Source of the DNA: Clostridia bacterium
GTDB lineage: Bacteria; Bacillota; Clostridia; Christensenellales; Aristaeellaceae
Length of the DNA: 19,913 nt
Reading direction: 5' to 3'
Assembly: GCA_017458865.1 (NCBI GenBank)
Contig: JAFSZW010000230.1
Coordinates: 1-19,913 of the forward strand
Below are positions 1 to 6,201 of the stretch, in pieces. Every line of letters starts with the position of its first letter. Position 1 is the stretch's first letter. The translations under genes and the position numbers were made by a program. The notes under the pieces were generated by a model. The model had not been told where the DNA came from. It was given only the letters and a program-made list of their open reading frames with translations, and made no database searches.

Positions 1-517
1 TGCCGATGGTATGGAAGATGACTTCGGGATCGATGTCCTCGATCTCGCCGACGAGACCGTAATCGAAGCCGTCTCCCTTGTCGAGCTTGACCGCCTGAAT
101 CATGTTGTCGTCCATGCCGGAGAGCCCGACCGCCTTGCCGCCGGCGTCGTTGATGAGTTTGACGAGGTCTTTGTTGACCTTGCCGCAGAGGACCGACTGG
201 ACGATGTCCATGGTCTCTTCATCGGTATAACGAAGGCCGTTGACGAACTTGCTCTCCTTGCCGGTCTTTTTCAGCATGGCGGAGATCTCCGGGCCGCCGC
301 CGTGGACGACGATGACGCGGACGCCGATGAGGGACAGCATGACGATGTCGTCGATGACCGCTCTGCGCAGTTCTTCCGAGATCATCGCGTTCCCGCCGTA
401 CTTGATGACGATGGTCTTGCCGTAGTACCGCTGGATGTAGGGCAGCGCCTCGATGAGGGTCTGTGCCCTCTGTTCCGGCGTGATGTTCACGTGGTTGATG
501 TTGTCGAACGTATCCAT
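1..517 (-). CDS. argB: Acetylglutamate kinase (partial, C-terminus outside window)
   Basis: It phosphorylates N-acetyl-L-glutamate with ATP, the second step of the acetylated arginine pathway in the cytoplasm. Only the first 172 residues are here; the family is usually near 290-300. Visible amino-acid-kinase motifs are the phosphate-binding K-Y-G-G (residues 39-42), the HGGGPEI substrate loop (72-78) and GLRYTD (94-99), followed by the conserved NKDLV and GLSG segments. The ATG at 515-517 has AGGAG eight bases upstream. It starts 23 bases after the argJ stop codon on the same strand, so it is the fourth gene of the argC-lysA-argJ-argB operon. No frameshift is seen in the visible part. The identification is secure; the C-terminal ATP-binding half and any feedback-control elements cannot be judged. 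Confidence 0.95.
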   Translation of the reverse strand, partial: MDTFDNINHVNITPEQRAQTLIEALPYIQRYYGKTIVIKYGGNAMISEELRRAVIDDIVMLSLIGVRVIVVHGGGPEISAMLKKTGKESKFVNGLRYTDEETMDIVQSVLCGKVNKDLVKLINDAGGKAVGLSGMDDNMIQAVKLDKGDGFDYGLVGEIEDIDPEVIFHTIG

Positions 518-540
518 AGTGTTATCTCCTAAAGGCGCTG

Positions 541-1767
541 TCAGGTCCGATAGTCGCCGTTGATTTTCACATAGTCGTAAGTGAGGTCGCAACCCCAGCA
601 GGTGGCCTCCGCGTCGCCTTCGCCCAGTACGATGTCGATGATGACCTCCTCTTCGCTGAGGACGCTCTTGGCCGTCTCTTCGGAGAAGTCGACGCCCCGT
701 CCGTTCTGGCAGACCAGGACGTTCCCCGCCTCAGAGACGAAGGAGATGCTGACCTTGTCGGGGTCGAAGTCCACGCCGGAATAGCCCATGGCGCAGAGCA
801 CGCGGCCCCAGTTGGCGTCGGCGCCGAAGATGGCCGCCTTGGTCAGGGAGGAGTTGATGACGCTCTTGCCGAGGACCTCCGCGTCCGCTTCATTCGCGGC
901 GCCGGAGACCTTGCAGGTCATGAGGTGTGTGGCCCCTTCCCCGTCCTGTGCCATCAGCCGGCAGAGGTACAGGCAGACTTCATACATGGCCGCTTTCAGG
1001 GCCTCGAAGTCCTCGCCCTCGTTGGCGATACACGGGTTCTCCGCAAGACCGTTCGCGAGGATGATGCAGGTGTCGTTCGTCGACATGTCGCCGTCGACCG
1101 AGATGCGGTTGAACGTCTTGCCGACGACCTCCCGCAGCGCTTTGTCGAGCATCTCCGCCGAGGCACAGGCGTCGGTGGTCAGGTAGCAGAGCATGGTGCC
1201 CATCTGCGGATGGATCATGCCGCTGCCCTTGGAGATGCCGCCGATGTGAGCGGTCTTTCCGCCGACTTCGAACGCGTAAGAGATCTCCTTTTTCACCGTG
1301 TCCGTCGTCATGATGGCGCGGGCGACCGCGTCGGAGCCTTCCGCAGAGTCGTTGAGTTTCGACACCAGTTCCGGCAAAGCCGCTTCAATGGCCTCGACGT
1401 TCAAACGGACGCCGATGACGCCGGTGCTGGAGACCAGCACGTCCGAGGCTTTGACATCCAGAGCGTCGGAGACCAGCGCCATCTCTTTCCGGCAGGTCTC
1501 TTCCCCGTCCGGCGCACAGGCGTTGGCGATGGAGCTGTTGGCGATGATGACCTGCGCGGTCCCGTCCGCCAGCTGCTCTTTGTCGAGCCAGACCGGAGCC
1601 GCTTTGACGCGGTTGGTCGTGAACACGCCGGCAGCGGCGCAGGGGACGCTCGAGACGATGAGTCCGAGGTCATTCTTGTCTGCGGGAGACGTCGGCTTGA
1701 TGCCGGCCTTGAGCCCCGCAGCCGAAAAGCCTTTTGCGGCACAGATGCCGCCGGGGATTAGTTTCAT
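541..1767 (-). CDS. argJ: Bifunctional ornithine acetyltransferase / N-acetylglutamate synthase
   Basis: ArgJ moves the acetyl group from N-acetylornithine to glutamate, and in bifunctional forms also makes N-acetylglutamate from acetyl-CoA, so the acetyl group is recycled. The protein has 408 residues, normal for the family. The self-cleavage site is KGSGMIHPQMG-TML, with the nucleophile Thr191 that becomes the N-terminus of the beta chain; Gly stands before it where Ala is more usual. STGVIG (114-119) and the terminal INGDYRT match the family. The segment around residues 77-86 reads NSSIANACAP where the family commonly has NSGNANACTG. The start ATG has AAGGAGAG six bases upstream. It lies 12 bases after the lysA-like stop and 23 before argB, so it is co-transcribed. 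Whether it is bifunctional or only the acetyltransferase cannot be told from sequence. Confidence 0.95.
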   Translation of the reverse strand: MKLIPGGICAAKGFSAAGLKAGIKPTSPADKNDLGLIVSSVPCAAAGVFTTNRVKAAPVWLDKEQLADGTAQVIIANSSIANACAPDGEETCRKEMALVSDALDVKASDVLVSSTGVIGVRLNVEAIEAALPELVSKLNDSAEGSDAVARAIMTTDTVKKEISYAFEVGGKTAHIGGISKGSGMIHPQMGTMLCYLTTDACASAEMLDKALREVVGKTFNRISVDGDMSTNDTCIILANGLAENPCIANEGEDFEALKAAMYEVCLYLCRLMAQDGEGATHLMTCKVSGAANEADAEVLGKSVINSSLTKAAIFGADANWGRVLCAMGYSGVDFDPDKVSISFVSEAGNVLVCQNGRGVDFSEETAKSVLSEEEVIIDIVLGEGDAEATCWGCDLTYDYVKINGDYRT

Positions 1768-1779
1768 AAAGATCTCTCC

Positions 1780-3054
1780 TTAGAAATCGAGTTTGTCATA
1801 GAATTCGGTGCCCTCGAAGGTGGCGTAGTAGTCTTTGGCGGTCTCGGCGCGACGGATGAGGTCGACGGAGCCGTCCTCCTTCAGGAGCAGTTCGGCACAC
1901 TTGAGTTTGCCGTTGTAGTTGTAGCCCATCGAGTAGCCGTGGGCACCGGCGTCGTGGATGAAGAGATAGTCGCCCATCTCGATCTCCGGCAGTTCGCGGT
2001 CGATCGCGAACTTGTCGCTGTTCTCGCAGAGAGAACCGGTGACGTCGTAGACATGGTCAGCGGGAGCGTTCTCTTTCCCGAGGACCGTGATGTGATGGTA
2101 CGCGCCGTAGATCGCCGGACGCATCAGGTTGACGGCACAGGCGTCGACCCCGATGTACTCCTTGTAGATGTGCTTCTCGTGGATGGCCTTCGTGACGACC
2201 GCGCCGTAGGGCGCCAGCATGAAGCGGCCCATCTCGGTGTAGATGGCGACGTCGTCCATGCCTGCCGGGACCAGAGTTTCCTCATACGCCTTTCGGACGC
2301 CCTCGCCGATGACGAGGATGTCGTTCGGGGTCTGGTCGGGTCGGTAAGCCACGCCGACACCGCCGGACAGATTGATGAAGGCGATGTGCGCGCCGGTCTC
2401 GTTTTTGAGGTCGATGGCCAGTTCAAAGAGCTCTTTCGCGAGCTTCGGATAGTATTCGTTGGTGACCGTGTTGGACGCGAGGAACGCGTGGATGCCAAAG
2501 TGTTTGACGCCCTTCTCCATCATGGTCCTGTAAGCCTCGATCATCTGCGCTTTGGTCATGCCGTACTTCGCGTCGCCGGGGTTGTCCATGATGCCGTTCG
2601 AGAGCGTATAGACCCCGCCGGGGTTGTACCGGCAGCTCATGGTCTCCGGCAGTTTGCCGCCGCAGGCCTCTTCGCAGAAATCGATGTGCGTGATGTCGTC
2701 GAGGTTGATGATGGCGCCGAGTTCGTTCGCGTAGGTATACTCCTCAAACGGCGTGTCGTTCGAAGAGAACATGATGTGGTCTCCGGACAGGCCGAGGGCT
2801 TTCGCCATCATGAGCTCCGTTCTGGAGGCGCAGTCGGTGCCGCAGTCATACTCCGCCAGCAATTTGACGATGCTGGGGTTCGGAGTCGCCTTGACGGCAA
2901 AATACTCCCGGAAGCCCGGGTTCCAGGAAAACGCCTTTTTCACGTTTTCCACATTGCGGCGGATGCCGGCTTCATCGTAAAGGTAAAATGGCGTCGGATA
3001 GGTCTTGACGATCTCTTCGACCTGTTCTTTCGTCACGAATGCTTTCTTTTCCAT
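1780..3054 (-). CDS. lysA: Diaminopimelate decarboxylase-like PLP enzyme (LysA family)
   Basis: Fold-type III PLP decarboxylase; the family's usual reaction is meso-diaminopimelate to L-lysine, the last lysine step. Numbered from the chosen start (424 residues): the Schiff-base lysine lies in YFAVKATPN (Lys55), the glycine-rich phosphate loop is NLSGGVG (228-234), EMGR is at 274-277, CENSD at 343-347 supplies the catalytic Cys from the partner subunit, and an extended DAGAHGYSMGYNYNG block follows 368. This is a divergent LysA subgroup rather than the B. subtilis type. An in-frame ATG six bases upstream overlaps the argC stop, but the AAAGGA site lies only two bases before it and eight before the ATG at 3054, so 3054 is preferred. 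The gene sits between argC and argJ in an arginine operon, so a substrate other than DAP is possible. The family is certain, the substrate less so. Confidence 0.85.
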   Translation of the reverse strand: MEKKAFVTKEQVEEIVKTYPTPFYLYDEAGIRRNVENVKKAFSWNPGFREYFAVKATPNPSIVKLLAEYDCGTDCASRTELMMAKALGLSGDHIMFSSNDTPFEEYTYANELGAIINLDDITHIDFCEEACGGKLPETMSCRYNPGGVYTLSNGIMDNPGDAKYGMTKAQMIEAYRTMMEKGVKHFGIHAFLASNTVTNEYYPKLAKELFELAIDLKNETGAHIAFINLSGGVGVAYRPDQTPNDILVIGEGVRKAYEETLVPAGMDDVAIYTEMGRFMLAPYGAVVTKAIHEKHIYKEYIGVDACAVNLMRPAIYGAYHHITVLGKENAPADHVYDVTGSLCENSDKFAIDRELPEIEMGDYLFIHDAGAHGYSMGYNYNGKLKCAELLLKEDGSVDLIRRAETAKDYYATFEGTEFYDKLDF

Positions 3055-3056
3055 GT

Positions 3057-3986
3057 TCATAATCCTTTCGATTCTTCAAAGCCCAGCATCAGGTTCATGT
3101 TCTGGACCGCGGCGCCGGAAGCGCCTTTGCCGAGGTTGTCAAGCAGAGCCGTGATGGTCACGCGCTCGTCGTTGCCGGTGACGTTCAGCAGGATCTGGTT
3201 GGTCCCGGCCATGCTGTTCGCATAGAACTTGCCCTCCTGCACGAGTTCCGGATCGACCGAGACGTTGCAGGTGTTGCGGTAGTAGGTGTAGAGCATGTCG
3301 TGGATCTGTTCGACCGTGAAGCCGTTCAGGAACTCTTTGTGAAGCGGGACCGCCACTTCCATGCCCTTGTAGTAGTCGTCGACGATCGGGTTGAAGACCG
3401 GCTTTTTCTCGAGTCCGCAGATGATCTGCATCTCGGGGATGTGCTTGTGGTCGCCGTTCAGCGCATAATGGCTCGGTGCGAAGAGCGCTTCCCCTTTTTC
3501 GTCGGACTCATAGTCCGCGATCATTTTCTTTCCGCCGCCCGAGTAGCCGGACAGGCCCCAGGAGGTCAGCGGGACGGACTTGTCGACGATACCGAGTTTC
3601 ACGAGCGGATAGACGATGCTGATGAAGCCGGAGGCATAACAGCCGGGGTTCGCGACCCGTTTGCTATTGATGATGTTCTCCCGGTGTTCGAGCGACAGTT
3701 CCGGGAACCCGTAGTCCCAGGCAGGATTCGTGCGGTGAGCGGTCGACGCGTCGATGATCTTCGTCTCGGGGTTCTCGACGAGCTTCACGGCTTCGATGGC
3801 GGCCGCGTCCGGCAGACACAGGAACACGAGGTCTGCCGCGTTCATGAACTTTTTCCGCTCCTCCACATCCCGGTGGAGTTCATCGGAGATGATGAGCAGT
3901 TCGATGTCGTCTCTCTGTCCGAGACGGTCATAGATCTGCAGGCCCGTGGTGCCTGCCTGACCGTCGATGTAGATCTTAGGTTTCAT
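3057..3986 (-). CDS. argC: N-acetyl-gamma-glutamyl-phosphate reductase
   Basis: It reduces N-acetylglutamyl phosphate to the semialdehyde with NADPH, the third arginine step, using the product of ArgB. At 309 residues it fits the shorter type-2 ArgC group. The N-terminal Rossmann motif is GQAGTTG (9-15). The catalytic cysteine is Cys116 in NPGCYA, with GLSGYSGGGKK downstream and a conserved HKHIPE segment. The ATG has GGGAGG five bases upstream. It is the first gene of the operon; its stop codon touches the start region of the lysA-like gene, suggesting translational coupling. Its promoter carries two ArgR-type boxes, so repression by arginine is expected. Function is clear. Confidence 0.95.
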   Translation of the reverse strand: MKPKIYIDGQAGTTGLQIYDRLGQRDDIELLIISDELHRDVEERKKFMNAADLVFLCLPDAAAIEAVKLVENPETKIIDASTAHRTNPAWDYGFPELSLEHRENIINSKRVANPGCYASGFISIVYPLVKLGIVDKSVPLTSWGLSGYSGGGKKMIADYESDEKGEALFAPSHYALNGDHKHIPEMQIICGLEKKPVFNPIVDDYYKGMEVAVPLHKEFLNGFTVEQIHDMLYTYYRNTCNVSVDPELVQEGKFYANSMAGTNQILLNVTGNDERVTITALLDNLGKGASGAAVQNMNLMLGFEESKGL

Positions 3987-4021
3987 GGGATCCTCCCTGG
4001 ATCGATGGATATTTGTTACGT

Positions 4022-4075
4022 ATTATAATGCATATTTATGCATAAATCAATAGATTATGCGAATATTTATTCATA
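4022..4075 (-). promoter_or_regulatory. Arginine operon promoter with two ARG boxes (ArgR/AhrC operator)
   Basis: Reading on the minus strand, TTGATT (4045-4050) and TATAAT (4022-4027) are separated by exactly 17 bases, which puts the transcript start near 4015, about 28 bases before argC. Positions 4027-4044 match every fixed base of the ArgR box pattern WNTGNATWWWWATNCANW, so the operator fills the spacer. A second box at 4058-4075 has one mismatch and lies 31 bases away, about three helical turns, just upstream of the -35. This is the layout expected for arginine repression by hexameric ArgR. No repressor gene is in the window. Confidence 0.8.
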
Positions 4076-4100
4076 ACATTGACTCGCATAAATCGCATGA

Positions 4101-4137
4101 ATGGCAGTACAGGGCCGGAGGGGTCCCGTACTGCCAT
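4101..4137 (-). terminator. Strong hairpin after tyrS (probable terminator, weak T tract)
   Basis: A perfect 10-bp stem (4101-4110 with 4128-4137) continues after one mismatch into a further G+C-rich 5-bp stem with a five-base loop. It starts 20 bases after the tyrS stop and before the arg promoter. Neither side has a clean run of T, so it may be inefficient or may work as a transcript-stabilising 3' end. The stem is certain; termination is inferred. Confidence 0.55.
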
Positions 4138-4157
4138 CGGTTTGATTGGTTGTGTCG

Positions 4158-5381
4158 TCAGCCGAGGCGGACTTTGTGGTAGACCTTCTTCCCCTTCTTG
4201 ACGACGACGCCTTCACCGGAGAGCTGCTCCGCAGCGAATGCGGTATTCGGCGCGGTGACTTTCTCACCGTCGACCGAGACACCGCCCTGCGTGACGAGGC
4301 GGCGGGCTTCGCCGTTGGAAGAAGCGAGGCCGGCCTTGACCATGAGGGTCAGGATGCCGATGGAGCCGTCGGTCAGGTCATCGGCGGCCAGAACGGTCTC
4401 GGGGATGTTTTCAAAGTTTCCGCCCTGGAACGCGGCACGGGCCGTGGCCTGTGCCTTGTCGGCCTCCTCCTTGCCGTGGACGAGCTGCGTGAGCTCATAG
4501 GCGAGGATCTCCTTGGCCTCGTTGAGCTGGGCGCCTTCCCAAGAGTCCATCTCGTCGATCTTCTCGAGCGGAAGGAAGGTCAGCATACGGATGCATTTGA
4601 GGACATCGTCGTCGCCGACGTTTCTCCAGTACTGGTAGAACTCGAACGGAGAGGTCTTGTTCGGATCAAGCCAGACAGCACCCTTCGCCGTCTTGCCCAT
4701 CTTCTTGCCTTCGCTGTTCATCAGGAGGGTGATGGTCATGGCATATGCATCATCGCCGGTCTTCTTGCGGATCAGCTCGGTGCCGGCCAGCATGTTCGAC
4801 CACTGATCATCGCCGCCGAACTGCATGTTGCAGCCATATGCGGTGTGGAGATGCAGGAAATCGTACGCCTGCATGATCATGTAGTTGAACTCAAGGAAGC
4901 TGAGTCCACGCTCCATGCGCTGCTTGTAGCACTCTGCCCTCAGCATGTTGTTGACGGAAAAATGGGCGCCGACTTCGCGGAGAAGTTCGATGTAATTGAG
5001 GGACAGCAGCCAGTCTGCGTTATTGACGATAATGGCCTTGCCGTCGCCGAACTCAATAAACCGTTCCATCTGCTTTTTGAAGCATTCACAGTTGTGCTGG
5101 ATGGTTTCCGGCGTCATCATGGAACGCATATCGGTTCTGCCGGACGGATCGCCAATGTATCCGGTACCGCCGCCAAGCAGGACAACGGGACGGTTTCCGG
5201 CCATCTGAAGACGCTTCATGAGACAGAGCGCCATAAAGTGACCAACATGCAGGGAATCTGCAGTGGGATCAAAGCCAATATAGAAGCGCGCACCGCCGTT
5301 GTTGATCAGCTCACGAATTTCAGGTTCATCTGTGACCTGCGCGATCAGGCCGCGCTTTTGCAATTCCTCATAGATTTGCAT
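4158..5381 (-). CDS. tyrS: Tyrosyl-tRNA synthetase
   Basis: It charges tRNA-Tyr with tyrosine in the cytoplasm. The 407 residues are close to the bacterial TyrRS length of about 420. Class I signatures are present: HVGH (45-48) as the HIGH motif, KMGKT (227-231) as KMSKS, and the tyrosine pocket with Tyr34 in YIGFDPT, the YDFLHL segment near 173, and QFGGDDQWSN (187-196). A C-terminal S4 RNA-binding domain covers roughly residues 340-405. The ATG at 5379-5381 has AAAGGA nine bases upstream, just past the T-box terminator. It is preceded by a tyrosine-specific T-box leader and is separated from the downstream arg operon by a hairpin and the arg promoter. No oddities are seen. Confidence 0.97.
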   Translation of the reverse strand: MQIYEELQKRGLIAQVTDEPEIRELINNGGARFYIGFDPTADSLHVGHFMALCLMKRLQMAGNRPVVLLGGGTGYIGDPSGRTDMRSMMTPETIQHNCECFKKQMERFIEFGDGKAIIVNNADWLLSLNYIELLREVGAHFSVNNMLRAECYKQRMERGLSFLEFNYMIMQAYDFLHLHTAYGCNMQFGGDDQWSNMLAGTELIRKKTGDDAYAMTITLLMNSEGKKMGKTAKGAVWLDPNKTSPFEFYQYWRNVGDDDVLKCIRMLTFLPLEKIDEMDSWEGAQLNEAKEILAYELTQLVHGKEEADKAQATARAAFQGGNFENIPETVLAADDLTDGSIGILTLMVKAGLASSNGEARRLVTQGGVSVDGEKVTAPNTAFAAEQLSGEGVVVKKGKKVYHKVRLG

Positions 5382-5413
5382 AGGTGTTCATCCTTTCTTA
5401 ATGCGTATTATAG

Positions 5414-5651
5414 AAAAAGCCTCTGTCCCATAGGGACAGAGGACGAATCTATCGTGGTACCACCTCTGGTTCAGATGCCGACGGCATCCCTCCAGTCTGC
5501 TGTAACGGGCAGACCCGTCATCGCCTACTGAGCGTTCGCCGTTCGGGATGCTGCTCCGGAATGTATTCAACCTGGGCCTCCGAATCCTTGCACCAACCGG
5601 ATCCTCTCTGGAGGAGACTATCAGATCTACTGGTTTCCTTCGTCGCAATTC
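5414..5651 (-). promoter_or_regulatory. T-box riboswitch (tyrosine specific) controlling tyrS
   Basis: On the minus strand the leader carries the AGTAGA motif of stem I, a specifier loop with TAC (5563-5565, a tyrosine codon), a stem-III-like GATGCC/GGCATC hairpin, and the T-box bulge AGGTGGTACCACG (5453-5465). It ends in a terminator: a perfect 10-bp stem of 5433-5442 with 5420-5429, a three-base loop and five Ts at 5414-5418. Uncharged tRNA-Tyr should pair with TAC and the T-box and favour the antiterminator. The specifier agrees with the downstream gene, which makes the call very secure. Exact stem boundaries were not computed. Confidence 0.95.
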
Positions 5652-5657
5652 CCGGCT

Positions 5658-5686
5658 ATTCTAACATAACTCCCTGAAAAAAGGAA
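5658..5686 (-). promoter_or_regulatory. Promoter of the tyrS T-box transcript
   Basis: On the minus strand an extended -10, TG-T-TAGAAT (TAGAAT at 5658-5663), lies just before the start of the T-box structure. The -35 region 17 bases upstream reads TTCCTT, a poor match, which the extended -10 can compensate. Transcription would begin near 5651. Confidence 0.6.
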
Positions 5687-6047
5687 GAGCCAATTTGAAG
5701 CACCGCATCCAGGGGATCGTGTTTGGCGGATCTTGCTATGAGCGGACGCTTCAGCCCGAGACATCATGAACGCATATTCGCAGGTTCCGGGGATGATGCC
5801 ATTGTTCGTTAGCCTAAATAAGAATAGTTCATTTAAACCCTGATACGGCTATGTATCAGCGGCAAATTGAAGGTCTATACCAATGGCGTTGTAATTTGGA
5901 ATGCCCGGGCAAGCAGTCCTAATCCAGGCAATTTGGTACGGGATAGCCAGAGCATTTCAAAACCGGACAATGAGCGACAGGGTACGGACCGAGAAGCGTG
6001 CCAGTGAGCTTGTGTGCAATCGCAGCGATTAATATCGCGCTATATTT
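5687..6047. other. Gene-free intergenic stretch left of the transposon-like element
   Basis: About 360 bases between the tyrS promoter and the putative left end of the IS-like element. I find no open frame with a credible start and ribosome site. One frame is open for about 55 codons (roughly 5840-6007) but has no start codon and resembles nothing I recognise. Small hairpins occur, for example TGATAC/GTATCA (5841-5846 with 5853-5858) and GCGAT/ATCGC (about 6025-6038). It may be decayed accessory DNA. Confidence 0.5.
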
Positions 6048-6057
6048 GTTGACATTT
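6048..6057 (+). repeat. Putative left terminal inverted repeat
   Basis: GTTGACATTT, the exact reverse complement of 8632-8641. The identity stops after 10 bases on both the inner and outer side. Three small hairpins follow directly: TGCA/TGCA (6071-6082), ATTTCC/GGAAAT (6082-6096) and TCAC/GTGA (6098-6108), which could be subterminal transposase-binding sites. This is inference from symmetry only. Confidence 0.4.
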
Positions 6058-6132
6058 CATCACTAAAAGATGCAATGGTGCATTTCCTTCGGAAATATCA
6101 CTTGGTGACAAAGGACTTTTATGACAGTTACA

Positions 6133-6161
6133 TTGACAGATGTTACCGAATCTCTTATAAT
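6133..6161 (+). promoter_or_regulatory. Consensus sigma-A promoter of the transposase gene
   Basis: Perfect TTGACA (6133-6138) and perfect TATAAT (6156-6161) with a 17-base spacer. The transcript would start near 6168, about 34 bases before the transposase ATG. A fully consensus promoter is strikingly strong for a transposase gene, which is usually expressed weakly. Confidence 0.8.
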
Positions 6162-6201
6162 CTGCTTAGTACTATTATCACTAAAGGAAAGGAAGTGACT
6201 T

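Noticed and set aside
1939..3225. 428-codon open frame antisense to the lysA-like gene
   Set aside because: A shadow frame: no recognisable motif, no start signals, and it spans the argC-lysA junction.
4146..5531. 461-codon open frame antisense to tyrS and the T-box
   Set aside because: It lies opposite a certain gene and riboswitch, has no ribosome site, and its Asp/Val/Arg-rich composition is that of a shadow frame in G+C-rich DNA.
5700..6047. Guide-type non-coding RNA upstream of the transposase
   Set aside because: Such RNAs are known from IS110 and IS200/IS605 groups; this transposase is of the DDE IS4 type, and the stretch shows only isolated short stems.
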